Shown here: positions 1-10,396 of the stretch, piece by piece
Position numbering within the stretch: position 1 is the first letter of the stretch
Layout of the letters: the number at the start of each line of letters is the position of its first letter
Assembly: GCA_013339895.1 (NCBI GenBank)
Contig: JABACO010000012.1
Location: 3,051,767 to 3,115,766 of the forward strand
DNA: 64,000 nt
Source of the DNA: Ephydatia muelleri
Taxonomy: Eukaryota; Porifera; Demospongiae; Spongillida; Spongillidae
Reading direction: 5' to 3'
Made by a program: the position numbers and the translations under genes
The notes under the pieces: generated by a model
What the model saw: only the letters and a program-made list of their open reading frames with translations
Told to the model about the DNA's origin: nothing
The model's database searches: none

Positions 1-2222
1 AATGCAAGGAGTTCCCGGTCGAAAGCACTGTATTTTGTTTCAGAAGGTTGTAGCTTCGTACTGAAGTATGCCAGTGGTTCCCATGAGTTGTTTACGAACT
101 GCTGCAGAACTGCACCTATGGCGAGATCAGAGGCATCTGTGGTGATTGACAGCGGTGCTCCATGGTGCGGGTGGGAAAGTAGTGTCGCCTCTGCCAATGC
201 CTTCTTGGTAGCATCAAATGCTTTTGACATTACGTCACTCCAAATCAAGGTCTTTGGATTGCCTGCTAGTGCTGTGTAGAGTGGTGACATCATCCGTGCA
301 GCACCTGGGATGAAACGGTGGTAAAAATTGATCATACCTACAAATTCCTGTAAACCCTTCACTGTGGTTGGTTGAGGGTATTGGCTGATGACCTTTACCT
401 TGTCAGGCAATGGTACAATCCCGGTTGGAGTGATATGGTGTCCTAGAAAATCAATTGAATCCTGACCAAATTGACATTTAGAAGTGTTGATAACTAAACC
501 ATATTCCTGAAATCGTTGGAACAGCTGGCGGAAGTGGTCCATGTGAGTTTCGGCATCATCGCTGGCGATGAGGATGTCGTCGATGTAGACAAAAACAAAT
601 TCCAACCCATGGCAGACAGTGTCCATTAAGCGCTGAAAGGCTTGAGTGGAATTCTTCAGCCCAAAAGGCATCCTTAAGAACTCATAAAGGCCAAAAGGGG
701 TGATGATGGCCGTTTTAGGTATGTCTTCAGCTGCAACCGGAATCTGATGGTAGCCTCGCACCAGATCGACCTTGGAAAAAATGGTCTTCCCATGAAGTTG
801 CGCTGAAAAGTCCTGAATGTGTTGCAGGGGATACCAGTCAGGTATCGTTGAGTTGTTGAGGCGTCTGTAATCCCCACACGGGCGCCACCCCTCTGATGCT
901 TTGGGTACCATGTGGAGTGGGGATGACCAAGGACTTGCTGATTTTCTAATCAGGCCCATCTCCTCCATGTTATCAAACTTTTGCTTGGCTACAGCCAACT
1001 TGTCTGATGGCAAACGACGAGCACGCGCGTGAACTGGGGGGCCAGTAGTCTGTATGAAGTGCTCTACTTTGTGTTTGATGGAGGAGGCAGTAAACACTGG
1101 TGTTGTAATGTGAGGAAATTCTGTTAACAGGGTCTCAAACTGGTTGCTAGAGGTAGAAATGGCACTAAGTTGAGGTACCGCTGTGCGAACGGTCCCCAGT
1201 GAAACAGAATGATATGTTTCTGCCTCGATCACCCGCTTCCGTTTGAGGTCCACCAGTAATGAGTTTGAACGAAGGAAATCAGCTCCAAGAAGAGGCCTAG
1301 AGACATTGGCGATAGTAAATGTCCAACGGTAAGTCTTGGAGGCAAAACAAATGGGAAGAGTGCGAGTTTCATAGGTTTTAATGGAGCTGCCGTTGGCTGC
1401 TGACAAACAGGGCCCGAGTGGTCTAGTGCGTTCATCCTCTCTAGTGGCAGGAATGACACTCATTTCTGCTCCAGTGTCTACTAGAAACTTTTTTCCAGAG
1501 ACCTCGTCAAGAAGGAAAAGGAGGCTCCAGTTAGCGCCAGTCGCTGATGCAACCACTGGTTTTTGGCCTGCTTTTTCTTTTCCTGTCCATGCACATGGTT
1601 CAGTGCACTTGCGTGCTGCCTTACCAAACGTGCGGTGATAGAAACACAACCCATCTTGAGGAGATTGAGATGGGATCTTGTTTACTTTCTGCTTGGTAGG
1701 TCGGTTGTGATGCACGGCGTTGGTGCTATATTCCATATCCTGGCTGGTCCAAAGGGCGTCCGCATGTTTGGCTAATTTTCGGCAATCGTCGAACTGCGCG
1801 TCGACTAGTTGCTTGCGGATGTCTTCGGGTAGGCGCTCGAGAAAAAGTTGCTCAAAAAGCAAGCAAGGAGGATGATCGCCTAAAAGGGCCAACATTTCGT
1901 CCATCAGAGCAGATGGTTTTGTGTCACCGAGTTTGCGAAAATGTAGGAGCCGGGACGCTCGTTCTCTCTTGTTGAGTCCGAAAGTGTCGTTGAGACGGTC
2001 CTTAAGCGCCTTATATTTGTTCTGCGGCGGTGGTTGGCTGATTAGGTCCAAAACGCGCGTCGCTGTCGATTGGTCAAGTGCTGCCAGCACGTGGTAATAT
2101 TGCGTCTCGTCTGCTGTAATCTTGCGCAATTGAAACTGTGCTTCCACCTGCGCAAACCAGACAGCAGGTTGTGCGGGCCAAAATGTAGGAAGCTTGAGTG
2201 AAACGGAATGTTCTTCTGCCAT
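1..2222 (-). CDS. Gag-Pol polyprotein of element C (partial)
   Basis: The likely start is the ATG at 2222, just inside the primer site. Gag begins [16 protein letters not shown] and carries a zinc-knuckle variant (C-F-Y-H then K-C-T-E-P-C) near 1630-1660. An aspartic protease motif, [10 protein letters not shown], follows at about 1465-1495. The reverse transcriptase has the fingers/palm segments typical of Ty3/Gypsy, with the catalytic box VYIDD at about 578-592, and the frame continues into RNase H ([10 protein letters not shown]) at about 140-170 before leaving the window. The RT box is in the same frame as the start codon. Gag and Pol appear to be one fused frame, which is known for several Gypsy clades. 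The encoded enzymes would copy element RNA into DNA inside a virus-like particle. Confidence 0.85.
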   Translation of the reverse strand, partial: MAEEHSVSLKLPTFWPAQPAVWFAQVEAQFQLRKITADETQYYHVLAALDQSTATRVLDLISQPPPQNKYKALKDRLNDTFGLNKRERASRLLHFRKLGDTKPSALMDEMLALLGDHPPCLLFEQLFLERLPEDIRKQLVDAQFDDCRKLAKHADALWTSQDMEYSTNAVHHNRPTKQKVNKIPSQSPQDGLCFYHRTFGKAARKCTEPCAWTGKEKAGQKPVVASATGANWSLLFLLDEVSGKKFLVDTGAEMSVIPATREDERTRPLGPCLSAANGSSIKTYETRTLPICFASKTYRWTFTIANVSRPLLGADFLRSNSLLVDLKRKRVIEAETYHSVSLGTVRTAVPQLSAISTSSNQFETLLTEFPHITTPVFTASSIKHKVEHFIQTTGPPVHARARRLPSDKLAVAKQKFDNMEEMGLIRKSASPWSSPLHMVPKASEGWRPCGDYRRLNNSTIPDWYPLQHIQDFSAQLHGKTIFSKVDLVRGYHQIPVAAEDIPKTAIITPFGLYEFLRMPFGLKNSTQAFQRLMDTVCHGLEFVFVYIDDILIASDDAETHMDHFRQLFQRFQEYGLVINTSKCQFGQDSIDFLGHHITPTGIVPLPDKVKVISQYPQPTTVKGLQEFVGMINFYHRFIPGAARMMSPLYTALAGNPKTLIWSDVMSKAFDATKKALAEATLLSHPHHGAPLSITTDASDLAIGAVLQQFVNNSWEPLAYFSTKLQPSETKYSAFDRELLA

Positions 2223-2231
2223 TCATGTCAA

Positions 2232-2241
2232 GGGTCACCAA
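2232..2241 (-). other. Primer-binding site of element C
   Basis: TTGGTGACCC on the minus strand immediately follows the LTR. Its position and sequence match primer sites of Gypsy elements that use a tRNA 3' end to start minus-strand synthesis. Confidence 0.5.
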
Positions 2242-2359
2242 TGTGGTGTGTACTCAATGACAATGTGATACATGACAACTTTTTTTCTACACACGTGCGC
2301 TAATCTAATTAATGCACCAGTTCATCTCGTTCTCAGTCCTCTCTGGCAGGGTCGCTACA
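2242..2359 (-). repeat. 5' LTR of element C
   Basis: On the minus strand the segment begins TGTAGCGACCC and ends ACACCACA, matching the usual TG...CA ends, and is 118 bp long. It lies directly upstream of a TTGGTGACCC primer-like site (2232-2241) and the gag start. The partner LTR is outside the window, so the boundaries are inferred from the ends and context. Confidence 0.65.
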
Positions 2360-2384
2360 ATAGTCCCCAATTACCAATACATAC

Positions 2385-3300
2385 TTGTTACCTCTGCTAG
2401 CTAGTGGCAGGGGGCCCAATATGTCCACCGCAACTCATTGTAAAGGACATCCTGTAATGTTGCTCTGTAACGGGGCTTGTCTCTTCATGGATGGAGATTT
2501 TCGAGAGGCACACATCTCACAACCCTTACACCAGTCTTCAACGTCCTTGTGTTGGCCTGGCCAGTAGAACCTGGATGTGAATCTTTTTCCAGGGTCTTTG
2601 TCATAACAAGATGGCCACCACTGGGTGAATCATGACATTCCTGCAGAATGATTTTGACCAATGCTTTCAGTAGCACAAACTGTAGGTGCCAGTTAAGCCC
2701 CTTTCCTGGAACACCTTCTCATTTCCTGTACAGGACTCCATCCTGAACCAAAAGGTGACTACTCTGTGACCATATGGTTTGTAGTCAGTAGTTGCCATAA
2801 CTGGGAAGGTTTTCGGGAATGTTGTTGTCTGCAATCCATGCTGTAACTTGCTGCAAATCAGGATCTGACTGCTGTTCCTGCTTTTGGTCGAAAGATGGTA
2901 GAACGAAGACCCAACTACTCTGCGCTGTAACATTGCTTGTGACGTCATTACGTTCCTCTTCTTCGTATCTGAATGAGCCGCAGTCAGCCAGCGAGCAATC
3001 TGGCCCTGGGGATCCTTGAAATTCTGCAACCAAAGGAGAGAATTATGGTCAGTTCAAATAATAAACCGCCGCCCCCAAAGGTACAGATGAAAACATTTGA
3101 CCACCCACACCACTGCTAACATCTCCCGTCTAGTGACACAATATTGCCGTTCGGCTTTCGTCAACACCCTGCTGGCATATGCAGTGACCTGCTCGTGTCC
3201 TTCATGTGCCAGATCGGCACCGGTACCCTCCTGGCTGGCATCAGTATCGACCACAAATGTTCTGTCAAACTGTGGAAATGACAAGATAGGGGGCTGTAAT
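2385..3300 (-). pseudogene. Element A RNase H and integrase remnant
   Basis: RNase H sequence is recognisable at 3054-3284 (VVDTDASQEGTGADL then AERQYCVTRREMLAVVW). The start of integrase is seen at about 2480-2680 as an H2C2 zinc-binding-like stretch (ILQECHDSPSGGHL). The integrase core begins near 2360-2400, where the sequence meets the LTR of element C. The segment is broken in several places. Confidence 0.7.
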
Positions 3301-3305
3301 AACTA

Positions 3306-3412
3306 CTCCCTCCTCAACCGCACCCTCACCCTTGACATGACACCATAACTTGTTCAGCGTCCATTGTGCACGACGCAGCACAAACACACATGTACACAAA
3401 CTAGAATGTACA
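3306..3412 (-). repeat. Split direct repeat B2 of element B
   Basis: This 107-bp segment is nearly identical to 3856-3962, with about three differences. It forms the outer end of element B; sequence to its left belongs to the RNase H region of Gypsy A. Confidence 0.85.
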
Positions 3413-3818
3413 CAAAACACAACACAACAACTTTATTTAGAGCAAGGTGCCAACAACACACCTTCTCAGGGAAAAAACCCCACATGGGAAAAAAAAAAAC
3501 CCTGTTGGGGGACAAAAACCCAATAGGGGAGAAAAACCCGTGCCACACACAACATGACATAAATGTTCAGCTCTCTTCCATCCTCCTGCTCCATCTCACT
3601 TCGGTGTTGCACTTCTGGGGAACCTTGTCAAGGAAACATCTGCATCTGCTTGTAATGAGGATGAGCAACACTCCCCCATACCGTGAAAAAATCACCGTAA
3701 CTGCCACAACCGTGCACAGACGCTTAGAATGACTTTTAACCCCTGTTCACACCTCCTTATACTCACCCCCCACGAGGTGGCTCACGTGCTCTTACTACCG
3801 GATGGGAGCATAGTTTCT
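3413..3818 (-). other. Spacer between A2 and B2 of element B
   Basis: About 400 bp separate the A2 and B2 repeats, whereas the canonical split repeat has them adjacent. The stretch contains several A-runs flanked by GGG/CCC (3470-3540). I see no coding signal; open frames here are short and lack recognisable motifs. Confidence 0.5.
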
Positions 3819-3855
3819 GTCTAATTCACTGCGTTCAACCGACAGAAACATATAT
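3819..3855 (-). repeat. Split direct repeat A2 of element B
   Basis: These 37 bp match 7862-7898 with one difference. The repeat lies directly beside B1, as expected for the A1-ORFs-B1-A2 arrangement. Confidence 0.8.
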
Positions 3856-3962
3856 CTCCCTCCTCAACCGCACCCTCACCCTTGACATGACACCATAACT
3901 TGTTCAGCGTCCATTGTGCACAACGCAGCACAAACACACATGTACACAAACTAGAACGTACA
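3856..3962 (-). repeat. Split direct repeat B1 of element B
   Basis: This is the internal partner of the B2 repeat, placed just downstream of the recombinase frame. Confidence 0.85.
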
Positions 3963-4009
3963 AAGAACGGGCAAAATTAGTGATCGAACGAAACTCCAAC
4001 ACCCCCAAA

Positions 4010-5035
4010 CTACACCCCAAGGCCTTTGGACACTGTCAGCCTGCGCTCAACAGAGTCCTTTACATAGCCATCTTTGGCTGCCTCGGACCTCCAACGGCCA
4101 TGGCGCTTAAACAATCTATCTGGCACCCCTGCATTGGCTGCGGCTGTTGCTCCACCCGCCCGCAAACTGTGCATGCCGAACTGCTTAGGGTCCATACCCA
4201 ACTGCTCAATTTTAGCCAACAACAACTCCCTCATGCGGGTGTAGCTTAGCCCACCGCCTCTCCTCAAACATTCACCTTTCCTAGTTGACACAATACCTCT
4301 AAATAGCTTATCGGCTGTATGACACAACCCTGCCATCTTGAAATACTTCTGCATCATACTAACTGGACATGTGGGAGTACCCGTTCTTGCTATAACCAGG
4401 GATGCACCCTCTCTAAATTGGTCTGTCTTACTCGAAACCACATTGATCACCATACCATGGTCATTAAAAGTCACATCTTTACATCTAAGTCTAGTCAATT
4501 CATCACACCTGAGAAAACCCGTGAAGGCCACTAGACAAATTGCCAGTAATCTAACCTCTGTCAAGGATGGTGAAGGACCTGCAGCCTCTACCATGGCTTG
4601 CAACATCTCTACTGACACTGGCTCTTTGGGACACTTAGGCTTAGCCAACAACCGCCTAAACCCCTCCATCACAGACTGCACTAATGGAGAGTCTGAAGGT
4701 GCCTGCATACCCGCTACCTTATGTAACCACGACAATGCATGCACCACCTTCTCTACAGCTGCCTTTGAATGCGAGGACTCACTAAGATGCTGCATATACA
4801 GAGCCAAATGAATATCCCTCACCGGGAAACTCGGCACCCCTTGCCTTGAGTCCGCCCACGCCTTCCACCTCCGATATGCACCAAGGTACTTCTTAGTGGT
4901 GCTGTCCGCCCTACTGCTCAGCACCACTGCTGGTAATTCCCTTGCCAGACGCTGCAGTTCAGGATCTTCCAGATTGCTCAGAAGTGGCCATACACCTGTA
5001 GAAAACACCTCTGCAATTGAAAAAGATTTGTCCAT
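4010..5035 (-). CDS. Tyrosine recombinase of element B
   Basis: The 341-residue protein has an N-terminal core-binding part (ADSTTKKYLGAYRRWKAW, residues 43-60) and a catalytic domain. The tetrad is visible as Arg in FTGFLRCDEL, His-x-x-Arg in GMHSLRAGG, a histidine in KRHGRW, and a Tyr in AKDGYVKDS near the C-terminus. Such enzymes insert circular element DNA by strand exchange rather than by a DDE mechanism, so no target duplication forms. This is the last frame of the element and ends about 50 bases before the B1 repeat. Confidence 0.9.
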   Translation of the reverse strand: MDKSFSIAEVFSTGVWPLLSNLEDPELQRLARELPAVVLSSRADSTTKKYLGAYRRWKAWADSRQGVPSFPVRDIHLALYMQHLSESSHSKAAVEKVVHALSWLHKVAGMQAPSDSPLVQSVMEGFRRLLAKPKCPKEPVSVEMLQAMVEAAGPSPSLTEVRLLAICLVAFTGFLRCDELTRLRCKDVTFNDHGMVINVVSSKTDQFREGASLVIARTGTPTCPVSMMQKYFKMAGLCHTADKLFRGIVSTRKGECLRRGGGLSYTRMRELLLAKIEQLGMDPKQFGMHSLRAGGATAAANAGVPDRLFKRHGRWRSEAAKDGYVKDSVERRLTVSKGLGV

Positions 5036-5328
5036 TACATGCCATCCATTGGGGAAAAGGGTAATCAGATCCAGGCCTCGCCCATCAACCTTGATTGATG
5101 CTGACCCTCAATGTCTCTGCGTTGCCTGACCCCGTCTGCGCTGGTCACACTGACCCCAGACTGCCAGGTTCTCCGTCCATTCTGGACAACAACGTCTTTG
5201 TCGATTTCCATACTCGTCTGCGCTGGCCACTACTTCGCTGGCCCCAGACTGCCAGATGGATTATCATTGTCCACAACACGCTGCTCTTCACATCTGGCCC
5301 CTCGTGCCAGAATGCACCACACCCCTTA

Positions 5329-7212
5329 TTAACTGAATTGCAAACGTAGGGCAAATACTGCCGTGTTGGGGATCCCACCCTCAAACAGCCCTGCTCCAGA
5401 ACTGCCAGTGCAAAATGTGCCTACTTCCATGGGCAATGGGTAGTACCCTACCACAAACGAGGCAAAGCCTTCACCGGAGGGACACAACAATGGCCAAAAT
5501 GGTGCACTCTCCCAGCATGGCACCACTAATGTTCCTGAAGCACCGCATGCCTCAGCATGTCTAACCACCCTAGGTACAAGCCAAGGAGGAGGACACCACC
5601 AGTTGTTCTCACCACTCCAGTCTACTGTAAATGCATCTATGGCCTCAGCTCTTGGGCATAAAAACCGGGAGTTAAAACGAGGCAACTGTGCATTCAAGTG
5701 ACTTGCAAATCTGTCTACAGTGTGTGGCCCCCAAAGCAATTCTATTTGCTTAAACACCAATGGGTTAATAAACCAGTCATCACAATCTACTATACGACTT
5801 AAGTAGTCTGCTATCTCATTCTGTTCTCTCGGAATCCATTCCGGCTCTATACTTAACGCGTGACTCCTGCATAAAGTAAATATCTTTACTGCCTCAGCTT
5901 GGAGATGACCCTTACCACTGCCCACTGCCAATATACGAACTACATTTTGATTGTCTGTAAACCAACGTATTTGTGTGTTCCTAAGCTTGCTAGCCATTGC
6001 CTCCAATACTCTCCCTACAGCTACCAGCTTCCTCCACGTTGAGCTTTGTTTAGCTTCTAACGTTGTCCATACACCATTCACAACCTGCATCCCATGCTCC
6101 ACTGTGTACCCACCATAACCAGTGCAACTAGCATCTGAGAAAACAATCCTAACTGCCCCGGGACTACGCCTTATAGGTTGAGAATTTACCTCATTTACAG
6201 ATGCATACCAAAACTCCATTTCTGACCTTGCCTCCTCAGACAAAGGTAAAATCGAGCACCATGCTAACCTGGCCCCTAGCAGTGCATACATGCTCCTGGT
6301 CCTGAACCTTGAAACCAGACCCAACGCTAGACCCATTGAAATAATCTTCCCAATCACACTAGCTAAAACTCTGGCTTCCACTACTCCTGCCTCAAGACTA
6401 GTCTTCAGGTCAGCCCGAAGTGCGGAAACTTTATTAGGGGGAACTGATATGCACCCTTGCTCCATATCTACGACAAATCCTAACCACTGTACTGTGCTAC
6501 ATGGGACCCATGAGGATTTGGCTTCATTAACTACTAGACCTGCCTGCCGGAGAGTGCTCTGCACCCATTGGCTGGCCACATTTGCCTCATGCAAACCTTT
6601 TACTGCACAAATGCCATCATCTAAGTACAGCACTATCTTCAACCCCTTTGCCCTCCAATACCGTACCAAGGGCCTCAACAGCTTAGTAAATGCATATGGG
6701 GCTGAAGCTAGACCAAATGGCAACACTGCAAATTGATAATAAACCTCACCCCAACGAAAACCCAAGTACTGTCTATGATGCTTCACAATCTCAACATGAT
6801 GGTAACCCGATTTAAGATCAAAAGTAAACATCAGCTCACCTTGGTCAAACAATGTCATAGCTACCCGCAAATCTTCATATTTAAATTTCTGTTTCCACAG
6901 ATACTGATTCACATGCCGCAAATTCACCACCAACCGTTTCTTGCCGGACCCTGTTACTACAACTGACAGAGGACTACATACCTTTGGCTTTTCTAATACT
7001 TTCTCAACATAGCCACCTGTCAACAGATCCTTAATAGCCCTATCCACAAATGCAGCATGCATTAACGCTGACTTTTGGTTATTCCGGTAATAACCAGGGG
7101 GCTCTTGCATCAAGGGAAGCACATAACCATTAGATATGGTATCCATTACCCAGGGAGGAGCACATAACTCATCCCTCCAAAAATCACTACCCCCTTTTAA
7201 TTTTCTCCTCAC
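5329..7212 (-). CDS. Reverse transcriptase-RNase H of element B
   Basis: The 627-residue protein has the RT palm motifs FDLKSGYHHVEI (first catalytic Asp), LPFGLASAPYAF and VLYLDDG (catalytic YLDD). An RNase H domain follows, with FSDASCTGYGG, the active-site Glu region LEAKQSSTWRKL, and WFTDNQNVV. The C-terminal part (DRFASHLNAQLPRFNSR) is the conserved tail seen in DIRS/Ngaro polymerases. Length and domain order are normal for the family. It makes DNA from element RNA; the product is thought to be a circle that the recombinase then inserts. It starts 26 bases inside the Gag frame and ends about 290 bases before the recombinase frame. Confidence 0.9.
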   Translation of the reverse strand: MRRKLKGGSDFWRDELCAPPWVMDTISNGYVLPLMQEPPGYYRNNQKSALMHAAFVDRAIKDLLTGGYVEKVLEKPKVCSPLSVVVTGSGKKRLVVNLRHVNQYLWKQKFKYEDLRVAMTLFDQGELMFTFDLKSGYHHVEIVKHHRQYLGFRWGEVYYQFAVLPFGLASAPYAFTKLLRPLVRYWRAKGLKIVLYLDDGICAVKGLHEANVASQWVQSTLRQAGLVVNEAKSSWVPCSTVQWLGFVVDMEQGCISVPPNKVSALRADLKTSLEAGVVEARVLASVIGKIISMGLALGLVSRFRTRSMYALLGARLAWCSILPLSEEARSEMEFWYASVNEVNSQPIRRSPGAVRIVFSDASCTGYGGYTVEHGMQVVNGVWTTLEAKQSSTWRKLVAVGRVLEAMASKLRNTQIRWFTDNQNVVRILAVGSGKGHLQAEAVKIFTLCRSHALSIEPEWIPREQNEIADYLSRIVDCDDWFINPLVFKQIELLWGPHTVDRFASHLNAQLPRFNSRFLCPRAEAIDAFTVDWSGENNWWCPPPWLVPRVVRHAEACGASGTLVVPCWESAPFWPLLCPSGEGFASFVVGYYPLPMEVGTFCTGSSGAGLFEGGIPNTAVFALRLQFS

Positions 7213-7894
7213 ACAACAGTCCTCCGAAGTACCCGCTACACCATGTGATTCGCCCCTTATCCCTTATCTCACCTACTATTACCTCCATCACAGGTGTCAC
7301 ATTCTCCCTGTCAACACCTTGACACGTGCCCTGCACGTGTCCCCCTCTCTCAGGTTCTAATAAAGGATACTCTGCTGCCATCGGCAGCCTCTTCGGACAG
7401 TCACGTCTCAAATGGCCCACCTCACCACATTGAAAACAAATTCCCGGCGCAAATAGTGGTTTGGCTGGCCCGGCCTTGTCCACCACCTTAGCTCTGCTGT
7501 CCGGAACCTGCGGAACACCTCGCTTCGCAACAAACGCTTCTTTCCGCTTCTTCGCCATCCTTTTCTCTGCGGCCAGCTCTGCCCTCTCAATCTTCTTCTC
7601 GTCCTCTTCGTCATCCGCCAGATCGTCTTCCTCGTACTCCTCCACCATGGCCCAACCGTACTCCGAGCGATCGGCTAACTTCAGCAGCTTCTGTCGACGC
7701 GCGATTAGTTCCTTACCATCTTTCAGTGCGTTCTTCGCTTTTTCGATCGCCTCCGAAGGACCAGCCCTCTGCAGCGCATCTTCCGCCTCTTCGAGGGCCC
7801 CTTCTACCTCCTCGTTGAACTTGTGCTGTGCCTCATTCACTTTCCTCTTGAAGCGATAGGAGTCTAATTCACTGCATTCAACCGACAGAAACAT
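7187..7894 (-). CDS. Gag-like protein of element B
   Basis: The 235-residue protein has a long charged helical middle (residues 20-120, rich in E, K, A and probably coiled coil), an acidic patch (EEYEEDDLADDEEDE), and a single CCHC zinc knuckle, CFQCGEVGHLRRDC, around residues 152-165. This architecture fits the nucleic-acid-binding Gag of YR retrotransposons. Its first codons lie inside the A1 repeat. Its end overlaps the start of the RT frame by 26 bases in a different frame, so the downstream protein must be made by some form of re-initiation or frame change, as is common in the family. Confidence 0.8.
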   Translation of the reverse strand: MFLSVECSELDSYRFKRKVNEAQHKFNEEVEGALEEAEDALQRAGPSEAIEKAKNALKDGKELIARRQKLLKLADRSEYGWAMVEEYEEDDLADDEEDEKKIERAELAAEKRMAKKRKEAFVAKRGVPQVPDSRAKVVDKAGPAKPLFAPGICFQCGEVGHLRRDCPKRLPMAAEYPLLEPERGGHVQGTCQGVDRENVTPVMEVIVGEIRDKGRITWCSGYFGGLLCEEKIKRG

Positions 7895-7898
7895 ATAT
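7862..7898 (-). repeat. Split direct repeat A1 of element B
   Basis: These 37 bp at the 5' end of element B overlap the start of Gag. Immediately to the right, Gypsy A sequence resumes. Confidence 0.8.
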
Positions 7899-9299
7899 TT
7901 CCTTTAAACTGGAAAACGCAGCATCACACTGTGATGTCCATTGCCAGGGCATGCAGGGGAGCTGCTATTTCAGCCAAGTTCTTAATAAGATGCAAATCCA
8001 AGAAATTGGTGCAGTGATTCATAATTATCAGGCACCGGCCAATTCACAACACAACTAGTCTTTGCAGGGTCTATCTCAATGCCCCTCTCCAAAACCACAT
8101 ACCCCAGATACTGAACTCTTTTGCAAAATAGTAGGCACTTGCTTGGCTTTAACTTCAGGCCCACTTCTTTCAGCTCCTGAACACTGCTTCCAGGGGATTA
8201 CAGTGTTCCTCTACTGTCTGCCTGAAGATAATATCATCAAGGTACACCAAACAAGTGATCCAACATAAATCAGCCAACACCAAGCCCATCAACCTTTGAA
8301 AGGTGCTAGGGGCATTGGTCAACCCGAATGGCATTACGTCGAACTGGTAGAGACCAAAAGTTGTATCAAATGTGGTCTTCTCTTAGTCGGAAGGATCCTT
8401 TCCACCTGCCAGTACCCACTGGCTAAGTCATAGGTTGAAAACCACTTGGCTCCTGCAAGGGTTTCCAATGGGTCGTCCATTCTGGGTATGGGGTGTACAT
8501 ATTTTTTTTGTTACATCATTTACATGATGATAATCGACACAGAATCTAAACAAACCGTCCTTTTTCTTAGCCAAAACAATGGGCGATGACCACGAGCCGT
8601 CAGCTGGTTCAATAATTCCTTGGTCCAACATTCCCTGGATCATTTTCAGGACCATGTGTCATTTGTGGAAGGGCAGCCTGCGAGCCTGTTGGTGAATGGG
8701 CGGAGCATCACCCGTATAAATCGTGTGACATAATACACCCGTCCGTCCCAGGTCCCCATCCCCAACAGAAATTACATCAGCAAAATCTTGCAACAGGCTT
8801 CTGAACTTAGTGCGTTCTCATACCATTAGACCCTGCACTTTACCAACCATTGCATCAATTGTCTTACGAATAGTTCCGTCGGAACGCGCTGTTGGTTTCT
8901 CATCCAATGAGGGTTCTACCAGCCGCACCGTATCAGCTTCCTGCAACAACGATAGCTTACCAATCTTTTCGTGGCTGTATAAGGTCATCGGAACAGGTGT
9001 TGGGTTTATCAGCTGCACTGTGGTTTTACCGTTGTAATTAGGAGATACAGAGTGAGCAACCATAAGACCGCCATGGTTGTCAGCAAAGTCTGATTTAGGC
9101 TCAAACAGACCGACATGACTGGGGAACTCTACATCTGAAGCCAGGTGTACTGGAAGCTTAACTCGATGATAAGCAGGAGTAACAGTTATTTCCTTAACAA
9201 ACACGTGACATGTACAAGCACAGTCTCCTGAGAACAATGGTACAGGTGTCACATGCCCTGCTATTGTTAATGTCCAAGTCAATAATACAATTGTATCTC
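7899..9299 (-). pseudogene. Element A reverse transcriptase remnant
   Basis: Minus-strand segments match successive parts of a Ty3/Gypsy polymerase. There is a protease-RT linker at 8818-9282, RT fingers at 8428-8655 (QGIIEPADGSWSSPIVLAKK), and an RT thumb segment at 7982-8164 (KPSKCLLFCKRVQYLGYVV). The order and orientation are colinear with the RNase H and integrase remnants on the far side of element B. The copy is broken, with several breaks. Confidence 0.75.
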
Positions 9300-10376
9300 T
9301 AGGAAATCAGTTCCCAGCAGGCATTTTTGTGTCATGTCACGTACCAAAGGACACTGTGCACCCCAACATGCTCCCCCACCTTTAACAACCCATCGGCTTG
9401 TCCTCTCATAGCGAGACTATCACCATTCACGGCCATCACTGGATACCTTGCTGGAGTAAGCTGTTTTTGGTCATGAACTGCTGCTTTCCAGACCTCGTGA
9501 AGAAGGGTCACTGATGAGCCTGTATCAACTTACATGTGAGTTGTGAAGCCTTCCACAGTAAGTGTGCACGCGACCGCAGATCTATGCTTCGCTAACCTGT
9601 CAGTGTGACCAGAGCGTCGCTGTGGACAATTTCAACGCACATGTCGGCCTTCCACAGTTCCAGCAATAGCCCTTCTTGAGTACTTAGAATCGTGTTTCTT
9701 TTTTAGGAGACCGTGTAAGTGCTGCGTCAATGATGTCACCTACGTGGCTAATTCCTGGCAGCTTCTACCACTTGCCGTTGCAGGTGTTGCCATCCAGCTG
9801 AAACTTATGCAGGAGGGGCGGGCCCAACACCTTGGATAACGCAGTCACCCTTGCATGACAGTCCAGCGCATACTACAGACAGCAAAACAGATGGCAATTC
9901 CTTCGGAGGATATACTTTTGGAGGTATTAATGCTGACCATTGAAAAACTGATTAAGGGCCATTTCGAGTCTTTCATTTGCCTTCAGGAAGGGAATGCTTT
10001 ATCTGCTAACGTACGCAACCGTCCAGCAAACTCAGAGATTCTGTCTTCTTTTGCTGCGCTGTATGCAGTCGACGCTGCCACTCAATTTCCACCCCCGCTG
10101 ATGAGAACTGTCTCTGAAGGAGTGAAGGCATGTCTTCACGGCTGCGTACTCAACCGTGTCAGCACAAAGCAAACCCATCTGACTCACGATGTGAAATGCA
10201 TCGTCCTCCAGCAGCGAGATGAGTTCCTGGCCTTTCTTTTCTTCAGGTATTGCCGCTTCTTTCATGTACAGCTCTACTCACAATGTGAAATCTGTTCCAG
10301 TGACAAACCTTGTCGGCGGTCTCACAATAAACTGCGTGGCCCTCTGCTCGACGCCGGCATTCGGCAGTTGGGCCAT
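9300..10376 (-). pseudogene. Element A gag/protease remnant
   Basis: Gag-like sequence starts just after the primer site (ATG near 10375) and includes the stretch EEKKGQELISLLEDDAF around 10180-10240. A protease motif, VDTGSSVTLL, lies near 9490-9530. The region is worn, with several breaks, and is annotated as a fossil. The open frame on the opposite strand (9855-10493) is antisense and not considered a gene. Confidence 0.6.
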
Positions 10377-10396
10377 GATCCCACTTCTGACACCAA
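10377..10396 (-). other. Primer-binding site of element A
   Basis: The minus strand reads TTGGTGTCAGAAGTGGGATC directly after the LTR. This is a very common primer-binding sequence of metazoan Gypsy elements. Confidence 0.7.

Larger units (their letters stand above)
1..2359 (-). mobile_element. Ty3/Gypsy LTR retrotransposon C (5' part, runs off left edge)
   Basis: A 118-bp candidate 5' LTR (2242-2359) is followed on the minus strand by a tRNA-primer-like site, then by a long reading frame with gag, protease, reverse transcriptase and the start of RNase H. The rest, including integrase and the 3' LTR, would lie left of the window. The visible coding part looks open from the start at 2222 to the window edge, so this is probably the youngest of the three nested retroelements here. 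It sits inside the integrase region of the older Gypsy element A. Age cannot be estimated from LTR divergence because only one LTR is in view. Confidence 0.85.
3306..7898 (-). mobile_element. Tyrosine-recombinase retrotransposon B (Ngaro/PAT-like), looks whole
   Basis: Three open reading frames in the order Gag, RT-RNase H, tyrosine recombinase are bracketed by split direct repeats: A1 (7862-7898), then the ORFs, then B1 (3856-3962), A2 (3819-3855) and B2 (3306-3412). That arrangement and the use of a tyrosine recombinase instead of a DDE integrase define the DIRS/Ngaro/PAT order. No methyltransferase is seen and the recombinase comes last, which favours Ngaro. B1 and B2 differ at only about three positions and A1 and A2 at one, so the copy is probably young. 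It is inserted into the RT-RNase H boundary of Gypsy element A, and no target duplication is evident, as expected for recombinase-mediated insertion. I see no break in its three frames. Confidence 0.85.

Noticed and set aside
3364-3732. 122-codon open frame on the plus strand
   Set aside because: It lies in the split repeat and spacer of element B, antisense to it, with low-complexity sequence and no motif.
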